Positions 37,895 through 46,405 of a DNA stretch of 64,000 nucleotides are shown here, in pieces. Position numbers and translations under genes: made by a program. The notes below the pieces were generated by a model. It made no database searches. It was not told the origin of the DNA and saw only the letters and a program-made list of their open reading frames with translations. The stretch lies in contig NZ_CP007451.1 in the NCBI RefSeq assembly GCF_000626635.1, forward strand, positions 186,001 through 250,000. Direction: 5' to 3'. Positions within the stretch are counted from its first letter, which is position 1. Each line of letters begins with the position of its first letter. This stretch comes from Draconibacterium orientale (GTDB taxonomy: Bacteria > Bacteroidota > Bacteroidia > Bacteroidales > Prolixibacteraceae).

Positions 37895-38683
37895 TCAGCT
37901 CAGCTCATCCAGTTGTTCGGGCGAAAGTCCTTCGGGATCAAATCCGGCACTCCAGGCCAACAACAGTAGTTTTGCACCTTTATTGGCTACATCCAGAAAG
38001 TCGAAGGCCTCTTCCATATCAACTCCGGTGGCTAAAGCACCATGTTTTTCCCACAAAACCACATCGTGGTTGGTTAATCCTTCCAGCGTTAGATTTGCCA
38101 GTTCTTCGGTTCCATATCGGGCATATTCAACGCAAGCTATTCCACGCGGAACATACAGTTTTATTTCAGGGCACATCTTCCAAAGCGAGTGATTAAACAA
38201 GGCCTCATCTTTAAACAATTTATGGTGACTTAAAACCACCAACTCGCTCGGATGTGCATGAACAACAGCTTTTTTGCCGGTATGGTTAACCGCATTAAAA
38301 AGATGAATTTTTATGTGCGCCCTCAGTTCTGAAGTGGGTTTAAAACCGGCACTTTTACCTCCCCACAAAACCGAATAGGCCGTAGCTGCTGAATTGACAG
38401 CTATAATTGCAGCAACTTCATCTACCCGATCCACCAGATGCCGCAACCGACAACCGGAACCGGTAACAAAAAGCACCATTCCGGCGGCCTCTTTTGGAAA
38501 ATCGCAGGGAACTTCGTCATGAATGCGGTTGATTGCTGACTCCCGGAAAAGTCCGCTTAAATCAATGGAAATATTTCCCGAGCTTTTTTCAGCCCATTCT
38601 TTTGCCCATAAATAACCGGCAACTTCGCTAACCTGAATAATATGATTTATGACCTTTGCCGGAAGATTTTTTATTGCCTCCAC
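37895..38683 (-). CDS. rhaD: Rhamnulose-1-phosphate aldolase-like class II aldolase
   Basis: Zinc-dependent class II aldolase that would split a ketose 1-phosphate into dihydroxyacetone phosphate and L-lactaldehyde. It resembles Bacteroides/E. coli RhaD, not the shorter FucA: 262 residues, N-terminal VAGYLWAKEWAEKSSGNISI, FVTGSGCRLR, zinc ligands in VVHAHPSELVVLSHH, LWKMCPEIKLYVPRGIACVEY, and VVLWEKHGALATGVD. It is the third gene after fucI and fucK (gaps 5 and 35 bp). So it may serve L-fuculose 1-phosphate as well as, or in place of, L-rhamnulose 1-phosphate; sequence cannot decide this. Confidence 0.88.
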   Translation of the reverse strand: MEAIKNLPAKVINHIIQVSEVAGYLWAKEWAEKSSGNISIDLSGLFRESAINRIHDEVPCDFPKEAAGMVLFVTGSGCRLRHLVDRVDEVAAIIAVNSAATAYSVLWGGKSAGFKPTSELRAHIKIHLFNAVNHTGKKAVVHAHPSELVVLSHHKLFKDEALFNHSLWKMCPEIKLYVPRGIACVEYARYGTEELANLTLEGLTNHDVVLWEKHGALATGVDMEEAFDFLDVANKGAKLLLLAWSAGFDPEGLSPEQLDELS

Positions 38684-38718
38684 AATTAATAATTAAGTTT
38701 TGTTATTCAACTCTTCAA

Positions 38719-40194
38719 TTAAACGTACTGCATGCGTTCTTTAAATTTCTGATACAATTTGCCGTACAGTTTTTGATTTTCGGATGGCACAATAATTTTT
38801 GGATTATAATCCACCAGCTGCCGCGCTGCTTCGGGCGATTTTGCCAAACCACTTCCTGCAAACACAAACAGGGCTGCACCTAAAACGGTTGTTTCTTTCT
38901 GATCGACCAATTGTATGGGCAAATTGCAAACATCAGCACGCAATTGATTCCAAAGATAGTTTTTTGATCCACCACCCACACAAATTATTTTTTCAGCTTT
39001 AAAACCGCCTGCATTTTCCAGCGCTTCTATGCCATATCGTAACCTACAGGCCAGACTTTCCAGAAATGCCCGGTATATTTCACCTCGTTTGGTGTGTATG
39101 GTTAAACCGTTTATCGCCCCAAAATTATTGGCTCCGCCTTCGCCGTAAAACGAAGGATTCACCCAAACTGATGATTCTCCGGGCTGAACAGTACTCGCAT
39201 CATCGATCATTTTGCGGTACAATGCATCGTCACGAAGTTCCGGGTAAAAGTTTTTGGCAAACCATTCCAAAATTCCCGAAGCCAGGTAATTCTGTCCAAT
39301 ATTGAACAGTCCTTTCTCGGCATCCATTTCGGTGGTTAACTGTGCTGCCAGTTCCTTTTTGCCCGACTTAAAACCGGCACTTCGGGCCATGATTATTTCC
39401 CAGGTTCCGCTACTCAGCACCAGTTCGTTTTCATTGGCTCCCGAGCCAAATACAGCAAACTGTGTATCGTGACCACCAAAAAACACCGGCACATCTTTGG
39501 GTATGCCTGTCTCACTTTCCGCTTTTTGATGAACGGTTCCGGCCCGTTCTCCGGATTCTGCAATAGCTCCCAAAATATCATTCCGAATGTCCAGCGCTGC
39601 AAATATCTTCTCCGATGGTTGCTGCTTTTGCATGTCCATCAACATGGAAGTGCCTGCCATGGTCGCATCGTTTTTCAACGCGCCTGTCAGTTTAAAAATA
39701 AACAGTGAGGTGATAAACAAAAAACGATGGGCCTTTTCAATTACCTCCGGTCGGTTTTCCTTCATCCAAACCATTTTATTAATGGTATTAAATGCGTATG
39801 GGAAAGTAGCAGCTTCGGCATACAAATCTTCAAGCGGAATATATTTTCCAATCTCGTTCATAACAGGCGTTGTGCGCTGACATTGCCACGAAATTACCGG
39901 GTAAAGCAATTTGCCTTGCGCATCAACAAAAGCACCGTCAACACCAAAAGTAGTAACAGTTACGCCCGCAATGCGTTTTGTATCGATTGCTGTCATCACA
40001 TTCTGCGAGGCAGAACAAAGTTTTCCCCACATTTCTTCCACATCCCAAATTACGCCACCCGGAAATTCAGGATCGGGACTTGTATTGTTTGCAGTCGATT
40101 CCGAAGCCACAATTTTGCCATGCACATCCATGGCAATTACCCGCAGGTTTGTGGCTCCGCAATCGAATACTATTGCCAGATCTTTTTCAGGCAT
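38719..40194 (-). CDS. fucK: L-fuculokinase, FGGY family
   Basis: Phosphorylates L-fuculose at O-1 in the cytoplasm. It resembles E. coli FucK across its length: IVFDCGATNLRVIAMDVHGK, VTTFGVDGAFVDAQG, LYPVISWQCQRT, MAGTSMLMDMQ, FGGHDTQFAVFGSGA, LSSGTWEIIMARSA and IICVGGGSKNYLWNQLRADV (ATP-binding). 491 residues, slightly longer than E. coli FucK. Lies 5 bp after fucI and 35 bp before the rhaD-like gene. Rhamnulokinase is the nearest alternative, but the match to FucK-specific stretches is strong. Confidence 0.93.
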   Translation of the reverse strand: MPEKDLAIVFDCGATNLRVIAMDVHGKIVASESTANNTSPDPEFPGGVIWDVEEMWGKLCSASQNVMTAIDTKRIAGVTVTTFGVDGAFVDAQGKLLYPVISWQCQRTTPVMNEIGKYIPLEDLYAEAATFPYAFNTINKMVWMKENRPEVIEKAHRFLFITSLFIFKLTGALKNDATMAGTSMLMDMQKQQPSEKIFAALDIRNDILGAIAESGERAGTVHQKAESETGIPKDVPVFFGGHDTQFAVFGSGANENELVLSSGTWEIIMARSAGFKSGKKELAAQLTTEMDAEKGLFNIGQNYLASGILEWFAKNFYPELRDDALYRKMIDDASTVQPGESSVWVNPSFYGEGGANNFGAINGLTIHTKRGEIYRAFLESLACRLRYGIEALENAGGFKAEKIICVGGGSKNYLWNQLRADVCNLPIQLVDQKETTVLGAALFVFAGSGLAKSPEAARQLVDYNPKIIVPSENQKLYGKLYQKFKERMQYV

Positions 40195-40199
40195 ACGAA

Positions 40200-41987
40200 T
40201 TATTTTTTACCGTAAAGTGGCCCGTACGATTCACAGGCACGAAAATCGGAACCTTCTTTCGCTTCGCCAAACGACGCCCAGGCACTTGGCCGGAAAACCT
40301 TATCGCCATCAATATTATGCATGTTAACAGGAATGCGTAACATCGAGGCCAGTGTGATAAGATCGGCACCAATATGACCGTAACTAATTGCACCGTGATT
40401 AGCACCCCAGTTGGCCATTACCGAATATACATCTTTAAAAGCTCCTTCGCCATTTACGCGTGGCACAAACCAGGTGGTTGGCCAGGTTGGATTGGTCCGT
40501 TCATCGAGAATTTCGTGCACATCATCGGGCAATTCAACCGTCCAGCCTTCAGCAATTTGTAACACCGGCCCCAAACCATCCACCAGGTTTAAACGACTCA
40601 TGGTAACCGGCATTTGTCCGGCAGTTTTAAACAACGACGAATAACCGCCACCACGGAAATACTCCCTGTCGGCCTGTGGCCACGAAGTGTTCTCCAGGCA
40701 TTTTTGTACCTCTTCTTCGCTAATTTCCCAGAAAGGTTTCATAACGGGATTTCCTTCGGCATCGCGTTGCTGCGCAGTAGCGTCGAGCGTTGTTGAGCCG
40801 GAGTTGATCAAGTGAATAATTCCACCTTCGGCCAAACCGGTCAGTTCTTTACCGCAAACGCGTTTTACAGCTTCCGGACTCCAGTAGGTGCGCACATCAG
40901 AAAATATCTGGCTGGTATTACTTAGCAAATGCCCGAACAACATTGAAACACCATTCAAACTATCGTTTTCGGTAGCCAAAACAAAAGCCTGACGAATACC
41001 ATTCCAATCGAACGACGAATTTAAAATGGCTTCGGTGAAATCGCCATTTGGCTGATAGTCGGTCCACTGGCGCTGCCCCTGGAAACCGCCCAGAATGGCA
41101 TTTCGTCCTACCCCTTCTTCGTGGAAGCCTTTTTCAATCACTTTTTTGTTACCAATCATCATGTCGCGGCAAATCAGTGTCATTTTCACCACCATCTCCC
41201 ATTCGTATTCTTTTCGGGCCGCGTCTGCCTGATTTTGAGGCTTATTTATATCTTTTCCTTCTTTACAGTTTGCCTTTGTCCAGGCCAATGCTTTCTGAAA
41301 CTCTTCTTCATCATAAATACCTTCCTCGATTCGTCTCAGAATTTCTACCGACTCCACAAATACGGTTCGTATTCCCAGATATTTCTGAAAGAAACCTGAA
41401 TCGACCATCGAACCGGCAATACCCATTGAGCTGTAGCCAATCGACAAATACGATTTCCCTTTCATTTGGGCCACTGCCAGCCCCGATTTTACAAAGCGCA
41501 GTATTTTTTCTTTTACATCTTCAGGAATTGTTGTGTCGCCGGCATCCTGCACATCGCGACCATAAATTCCGAAAGTTGGCAATCCTTTTTGCGTATATCC
41601 GGCCAAAGCTGCAGCCAGATAAACAGCCCCCGGACGTTCGGTTCCGTTAAAGCCCCAAACTGCTTTCGGAATCAGCGGATCGGTGTCCATCACCTCGGTT
41701 CCGTAACACCAGCAAGGCGAAACACTGAGAGAAACCCCTACGCCTTCTTTTCTGAATTTTTCGGCGCATAGGGCTGCTTCAGCCACACCGCCAATACAGG
41801 TATCGGCGATAACACATTCTACCGTTTCGCCACTGGGGAATTTTAATTCGCTGGAAATAAAAGCTGCGGCAGCTTTTGCCAAGTCCATCACCTGCTGTTC
41901 TAGCGATTCGCGAACGCCTCGCTCACGTCCGTCGATAATCGGGCGGATGCCCACTTTTGGCAAGTCGCCAATTAATCTGTTAGCCAT
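40200..41987 (-). CDS. fucI: L-fucose isomerase
   Basis: Converts L-fucose to L-fuculose (also D-arabinose to D-ribulose) in the cytoplasm with Mn2+. It closely follows E. coli Fuc[54 protein letters not shown], metal ligand Glu in [13 protein letters not shown], Asp in [13 protein letters not shown], and His in [17 protein letters not shown]. 595 residues against about 591. First gene of the operon fucI-fucK-rhaD-like, divergent from an AraC-type regulator across 122 bp. No fucose permease is encoded in the window. Confidence 0.97.
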   Translation of the reverse strand: MANRLIGDLPKVGIRPIIDGRERGVRESLEQQVMDLAKAAAAFISSELKFPSGETVECVIADTCIGGVAEAALCAEKFRKEGVGVSLSVSPCWCYGTEVMDTDPLIPKAVWGFNGTERPGAVYLAAALAGYTQKGLPTFGIYGRDVQDAGDTTIPEDVKEKILRFVKSGLAVAQMKGKSYLSIGYSSMGIAGSMVDSGFFQKYLGIRTVFVESVEILRRIEEGIYDEEEFQKALAWTKANCKEGKDINKPQNQADAARKEYEWEMVVKMTLICRDMMIGNKKVIEKGFHEEGVGRNAILGGFQGQRQWTDYQPNGDFTEAILNSSFDWNGIRQAFVLATENDSLNGVSMLFGHLLSNTSQIFSDVRTYWSPEAVKRVCGKELTGLAEGGIIHLINSGSTTLDATAQQRDAEGNPVMKPFWEISEEEVQKCLENTSWPQADREYFRGGGYSSLFKTAGQMPVTMSRLNLVDGLGPVLQIAEGWTVELPDDVHEILDERTNPTWPTTWFVPRVNGEGAFKDVYSVMANWGANHGAISYGHIGADLITLASMLRIPVNMHNIDGDKVFRPSAWASFGEAKEGSDFRACESYGPLYGKK

Positions 41988-42077
41988 AATTACCTATTTA
42001 GATTTTTAAAATTTATTGTATTACTTAGTGCTCACAAAGTACGATTAAGCCTTACCGAAACCAATGGCTGATTTTAC

Positions 42078-42085
42078 TATATTTG
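42078..42085 (+). promoter_or_regulatory. Possible -7 promoter element of the AraC regulator gene
   Basis: TATATTTG matches the Bacteroidota -7 consensus TAnnTTTG exactly and lies 24 bp before the chosen ATG at 42110. No convincing -33 TTTG was seen at the proper distance, so this is a weak call. The in-frame TTG at 42083 overlaps this element and is therefore an unlikely start. Confidence 0.35.
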
Positions 42086-42109
42086 TATCTGTTTCTAACA
42101 TCACCAGAT

Positions 42110-43021
42110 ATGAATACCTATAAAACAAAGCCGGAAAAAGGCGATCCTTCTGATGTTATTCAGTTTTTCCCGAACTATAATACTCAGCTGCTTTGCTGCC
42201 GGCACTGGTGGCTTGAGAACTGGGAATACAACGAACTTTCATTCCCTTACTGGCGCATTTACCACAACAGCGCCGAAGGGGCTAAAATCATTTATAACGA
42301 TACTGAATACGACTTATCTCCCAATAAAATTATACTGATTCCGCCGAATACTTCGTATGCCACTCGTTTGTATGATTATGAAATACCCAAAGAAGGATTT
42401 TCGTTGGTAGGAGGACGTGTTGATGTAAATTCTGACCGACAGGAAGCGTCGTCAAAACCCAGCCTTTTACATCTGTTTATTCACTTTAATATTGGAATTC
42501 CTTACGATAATATCTCACCCGGAGTTTTCAGTTTTGAACTCACCGATCATCTCCAGTCGAAACTGCAACTGATAAAAAACCACCTGAACAAAGAACACAA
42601 ATTCTTTAGCTTCCACATCAGCTTGGTGATAAAAGCTTTAATTTCTGATTTACTTACGGATTTACCTGAATCGAACTGGGATCTGATTTCAAACGATCAC
42701 CGGATTATTCGTTGTTTACGCTACATCGAAGAAAATATAGCTGGTAATTTAAGCAATTCGAACTTAGCCGAAAAAGCGCAAATGGCAACCAATGCTTTTA
42801 TCCGGCTGTTTTCGAACGAAGTGGGAATTTCGGTTCAAAAGTATATCCGCAATAAACGCATCGACCGGGCCTGTATCATGCTTCACCACTCCAACCTGAG
42901 TATCGACGAAATTGCACTAAACACAGGATTTGCCGATCGCTACCATTTTTCCCGCATCTTTAAACAAAGTACCGGCATTTCTCCAGCGCGCTACAGGAAG
43001 GAGTTTGGAATGAGCTCCTGA
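42110..43021 (+). CDS. AraC-family transcriptional regulator
   Basis: Probable regulator of the divergent fucI-fucK operon. The N-terminal half is a cupin-like sugar-sensing domain (YWRIYHNSAEGAKIIYNDTEY, shown in part as ILIPPNTSYATRLY). The C-terminal 100 residues hold two helix-turn-helix motifs: NSNLAEKAQMATNAFIRLF and SIDEIALNTGFADRYHFSRI, ending in TGISPARYRKEF, the AraC signature. I use ATG 42110 (303 residues) since an earlier TTG at 42083 lies in a possible promoter. The ligand would be L-fucose or L-rhamnose by context; this is inference. Confidence 0.92.
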   Translation: MNTYKTKPEKGDPSDVIQFFPNYNTQLLCCRHWWLENWEYNELSFPYWRIYHNSAEGAKIIYNDTEYDLSPNKIILIPPNTSYATRLYDYEIPKEGFSLVGGRVDVNSDRQEASSKPSLLHLFIHFNIGIPYDNISPGVFSFELTDHLQSKLQLIKNHLNKEHKFFSFHISLVIKALISDLLTDLPESNWDLISNDHRIIRCLRYIEENIAGNLSNSNLAEKAQMATNAFIRLFSNEVGISVQKYIRNKRIDRACIMLHHSNLSIDEIALNTGFADRYHFSRIFKQSTGISPARYRKEFGMSS

Positions 43022-43084
43022 ATAATATTTTTGATTCTTGAATATCTCCAGAAGGATTGATAGTATTTTGCATTCTCTTTGTTC

Positions 43085-43142
43085 TGCCCCCTGTAATCCC
43101 CCAAAGGGGGATAATTCCGCCCCTTTGGGAAGGTAAGGTGGA
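43085..43142. repeat. REP-like palindromic intergenic repeat
   Basis: Contains a perfect stem ATCCCCC-AAA-GGGGGAT (43096-43112) followed by a CCGCCCCTTTGGGAAGG block and AAGGTGGAG. Elements with CCCCCAAAGGGGG cores followed by such a tail are, as I recall, scattered between genes in many Bacteroidota genomes. It lies in the convergent gap between the AraC gene and the GH2 gene. Confidence 0.6.
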
Positions 43143-43181
43143 GTCGATAATTGGAGATAAAGAATAGACTTCATAAAAAAA

Positions 43182-43206
43182 CAGCAGCAAGAAATTCCCG
43201 CTGCTG
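43182..43206 (-). terminator. Intrinsic terminator after the GH2 gene
   Basis: CAGCAGC (43182-43188) pairs with GCTGCTG (43200-43206) over an 11-base loop. On the minus strand the stem is followed by seven T. It lies 36 bp past the stop of the GH2 gene. The stem sequence CAGCAGCAAGA is shared with the terminator at 60317. Confidence 0.8.
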
Positions 43207-43242
43207 CAATCAAACATTCAATACAATCAATATTGAAAAAAA

Positions 43243-45051
43243 TTATTTGTATTCTGCTTCTTTCTTTTTGTAATACTTCTGCAGTTCGAAAAAAGCTTTC
43301 TTTTTATATCCTTTTTCAGAAATCAGGCCTTTTCGGTTCCAGCCATCCTGTACGTTTGGCAACTGCCGAAGCGGCGACATAAAATCAACCAGAATCCAGG
43401 GTGTCATTCCTGCCAACCCATCAATTTTGTCGAACATATTAATACTCTCGTGGTACAAATATTCCTGAAACTCTTCGCTCCAGCGTGTCAGACTGTCGGC
43501 ATGAAATCCCTGCAAGGCACCGCCTCCAAATTCGCTGACAATAATTGGTTTGTCTTCATCCGATGATATTACTTTTTCGCGACACTCGTCGGGCAAACCG
43601 CCGTACCAACCCAAATATTCGTTAAAGCTCACCACGTCGAGATACTTCATCAAAGGATCGTTGATGGTGTAATATTTGGCCGTATTTCCATCGCCGGGCT
43701 GATCCTTTTTACAAGCAGCCGACAATAAGCGGGTATTATCCAGCGAACGAACATGCTCGGCCACAGCACCCAAAAATGCATTTCGCGAATCAGAAGGTGT
43801 TGTTTCGTTGGCAATCGACCAGATAATTGAACTCGCCCGGTTATAATCGCGGTTTATCACTTCTGAATACTGTCTTTTTGCATTTTCAAGAACCTCCGGG
43901 TTGCTCCAGTCGATTCCCCAATACAAAGGCAGCTCTTCCCAAAGCAAAATACCCATTTTATCGGCCTCGCGAAGGATATTTTCCTGGTGCGGATAATGAG
44001 CCAGACGAACGAAATTACAGCCCAGTTCTTTTGCCCAGCCCAATACAAGTTTTGCATCATCAACCGAATTGGCACGATCGGCACGCAGCGGATTTTCATC
44101 GTGCAGCGAAATTCCCCTCAGGAAAATCTGTTCGCCGTTTAATAATATCTTCTTGCCTTCGGTTTCAATTGTTCTGAATCCGATCTGGTCGGTAACTTTA
44201 TCATTTCCTGCAGAGATGGAAACTTCGTACAATTTTGGATTTCCAGGCGACCACAACTCCATATTTTTCACGTCGATAGAGAAATTGCAGCCCCCGTCGG
44301 CTTCCACATTAATTTCTTCGTTAACCTTTAATTCAGGGATTTCAATTCGTGCTTTCTGCGGAAATGATGCTCCGTTAAGCTGAAGTTTCCCGTTAATCTT
44401 TTTACTTTTTGCGTTAAGCGAGTTTTTGTCTAACGACAGGAAATAATTGCTCACAAAAGTTTTAGGCACTTCAACCAACAGCACGTCGCGGGTAATTCCT
44501 CCATGATTAAACCAATCGGTAACTTTCGACGGAATTCCATCATTAAGCCTGCTATTGTTTACTCCGATAATCAGAAAATTGTCTTTCTCCTGAATCAAAT
44601 CGGTGATTTCGAAAGCAAAAGGCGTGAATCCACCTTCGTGTGTACCCACCACTTTTCCGTTAAGCGTAACGGTGCTCTTATAATTTGCCGCGCCAACGTA
44701 TACAAAATAACGCTTGTTGTTCGACAGATCCGATTTATCAAAGGTTTTGCGGTACCATATACTTCCTTCGTAGTAGGCGAGCTCAGGTTTTTGTGCATCC
44801 CACGCACCGGGTACCCAAAGCGATTGCGCATCATCGAAACTGTATTCTATACGATCTGATTTGTCCTTTTGCTTTACATTCTCATAAACGGGCATAAAAC
44901 CGATTTGCCCTTGTTCGTAAGGATCGAGTACATATTTCCACTTCCCGTTCAGGCTGGTGAATTCCCGTCCGTTTGCATGCTGAATAAAAACATCCTGCGC
45001 CCAACCCATAAAGGGCAACAAGAGCAATGCAAATACTGCTAATTTCTTCAT
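43243..45051 (-). CDS. GH2 beta-glucuronidase-like enzyme
   Basis: Secreted retaining glycosidase. Signal peptide ends near FMGWAQ. Sugar-binding domain (LWVPGAWDAQKPELAYYEG, FVYVGAANYKSTVTLNG), immunoglobulin-like middle domain and TIM barrel are in the usual order. Acid/base Glu is in IIWSIANETTPSD and nucleophile Glu in IIVSEFGGGAL. The motif GWNRKGLISEKGYKKKAF matches the N-x-K motif of beta-glucuronidases that holds the sugar carboxylate, so glucuronidase is favoured over galactosidase. 602 residues is the length of E. coli UidA. It follows the GH43 gene by 12 bp in one operon. Confidence 0.9.
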   Translation of the reverse strand: MKKLAVFALLLLPFMGWAQDVFIQHANGREFTSLNGKWKYVLDPYEQGQIGFMPVYENVKQKDKSDRIEYSFDDAQSLWVPGAWDAQKPELAYYEGSIWYRKTFDKSDLSNNKRYFVYVGAANYKSTVTLNGKVVGTHEGGFTPFAFEITDLIQEKDNFLIIGVNNSRLNDGIPSKVTDWFNHGGITRDVLLVEVPKTFVSNYFLSLDKNSLNAKSKKINGKLQLNGASFPQKARIEIPELKVNEEINVEADGGCNFSIDVKNMELWSPGNPKLYEVSISAGNDKVTDQIGFRTIETEGKKILLNGEQIFLRGISLHDENPLRADRANSVDDAKLVLGWAKELGCNFVRLAHYPHQENILREADKMGILLWEELPLYWGIDWSNPEVLENAKRQYSEVINRDYNRASSIIWSIANETTPSDSRNAFLGAVAEHVRSLDNTRLLSAACKKDQPGDGNTAKYYTINDPLMKYLDVVSFNEYLGWYGGLPDECREKVISSDEDKPIIVSEFGGGALQGFHADSLTRWSEEFQEYLYHESINMFDKIDGLAGMTPWILVDFMSPLRQLPNVQDGWNRKGLISEKGYKKKAFFELQKYYKKKEAEYK

Positions 45052-45063
45052 TATTTCTACTTA

Positions 45064-46245
45064 TTATAATTCGTTTGATTCGTCAAAAATGCTGAGGTTC
45101 CACTGATCCATCCATTTTAATACCGGCAATCCATTTTCAAACTGAATGGGCAACCAGATGTAGCTTGCTTCGATTGGCTTTTTGGGCGTCCACCGATCGG
45201 CCATAAAAATAAAAGCATCGTCTTTCCCGGCCACTGGCAAAATATAGGTACTTTGCGAGTGGAAGGTCAGATCGGCATCGTCGCCAACACATGGGTTTGG
45301 ATGTTGTTCCCAGGGGCCCCAAATGGATTCGGCCGTAAATAGTCGGGCAGCATTCGGATCCCAACCTGTACAACCGGATGTGATCATAAAATACTTCCCG
45401 TCTTTTTTAAAAATAGCTGGCGCTTCGTTGTGTCCGCCGGGAGCAACACGAATATATTTTCCAGTATAGCTTAAATAGTCATCGCTCAATTCGGCAATGT
45501 GCAGCGTCAGGTTTTCTTCCGATGAATAAATATGGTAGGCTTTTCCGTCATCGTCAACAAAAAGAGTCATGTCGCGCGACATTTGCCCGCCTTCAAAATC
45601 ACGGCGGATAAACAAACCATCATGAACAGCAGCCATCCAATCATCGGTCCACCAATCGGAAAAATCAGCCATTGTAAGGCTGCTGTTTTTCTGGGCTTCA
45701 GTCATGTTCTGCGGCCAAAAGCCGGCATTCGGACGTAATGAACGCAGATAAGTATAAGGCCCGGTAACCTTATCGCTAACGGCAATACCAACTCGCGCAG
45801 CACTGTAGCCTTTACCTTTCAACTCCAAATGAAAGTACAGCACAAATTGCTGGGTTTTGGCGTTGTAAATCACCTTTGGGCGCTCCATAACACAACCGGT
45901 CTCAATGTCGCTGCCAATACTGTCGCTTACAGGAAGTGCAACACCTTCAGGTTTCCAGTTGTACAAATCAGTTGAAGAGTAACAATTCACCCCCACCTGG
46001 GCCGAGCTGGTATGCTCACTTTTGTATTCGCCAAACCAGTAATAGGTATTATCGTGAAACAAAATTCCACCTCCATGAGCATTAATATGCACACTGTCGG
46101 CATCGGGCCAGGATTGCCCCGGATTAAAATTTTGAAATCCTTGCGGCTCTTCTTTTTTCGAATTGCATCCCATTAATACAACCATTAACGAGGCACAAAA
46201 AAAAGTAAAGAGAATGGGATAAAGTTGGTTTGATTGTGGTTTCAT
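45064..46245 (-). CDS. GH43 lipoprotein, exo-beta-1,3-galactanase-like (lacks the usual base Asp)
   Basis: Lipobox LMGC marks a lipoprotein. The propeller starts with INAHGGGILFHDNTYYWFGE, which in ordinary GH43 would have an Asp-Pro catalytic base; here it has AHGGG. This form is that of the GH43 subgroup around exo-beta-1,3-galactanases (subfamilies 24 and 34 as I recall). Further motifs are VMERPKVIYNAKTQ, SRDMTLFVDDDGKAYHIYS and HNEAPAIFKKDGKYFMITSG (catalytic Glu). 393 residues. First gene of the operon with the beta-glucuronidase, which with GH16 and GH78 nearby suggests arabinogalactan side-chain and backbone breakdown. Subfamily is inferred by eye. Confidence 0.85.
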   Translation of the reverse strand: MKPQSNQLYPILFTFFCASLMVVLMGCNSKKEEPQGFQNFNPGQSWPDADSVHINAHGGGILFHDNTYYWFGEYKSEHTSSAQVGVNCYSSTDLYNWKPEGVALPVSDSIGSDIETGCVMERPKVIYNAKTQQFVLYFHLELKGKGYSAARVGIAVSDKVTGPYTYLRSLRPNAGFWPQNMTEAQKNSSLTMADFSDWWTDDWMAAVHDGLFIRRDFEGGQMSRDMTLFVDDDGKAYHIYSSEENLTLHIAELSDDYLSYTGKYIRVAPGGHNEAPAIFKKDGKYFMITSGCTGWDPNAARLFTAESIWGPWEQHPNPCVGDDADLTFHSQSTYILPVAGKDDAFIFMADRWTPKKPIEASYIWLPIQFENGLPVLKWMDQWNLSIFDESNEL

Positions 46246-46366
46246 GATAACGGCAATTTTGCTTTATTGATTTTCTTCTCAGCTTTCATTAGAAAGTGAA
46301 GCAAAAATATCAGTCCGCAATTTCAATCACTGGCATAAATTCAACGTAAAATTGTACATATTCGAT

Positions 46367-46405
46367 AAACCGCCTTTCATGCCGGTTTACCTGCTCAGTC
46401 AGGTA
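46367..46405 (-). terminator. Tandem hairpins at the end of the HTCS gene
   Basis: TACCTG (46388-46393) pairs with CAGGTA (46400-46405), overlapping the HTCS stop. Next to it AAACCG (46367-46372) pairs with CGGTTT (46383-46388). On the minus strand no long T run follows, so termination here is only plausible. Confidence 0.35.

Noticed and set aside
41048-41650. Plus-strand open frame of 200 codons
   Set aside because: Antisense to fucI, which is certain; the translation has no recognisable features.
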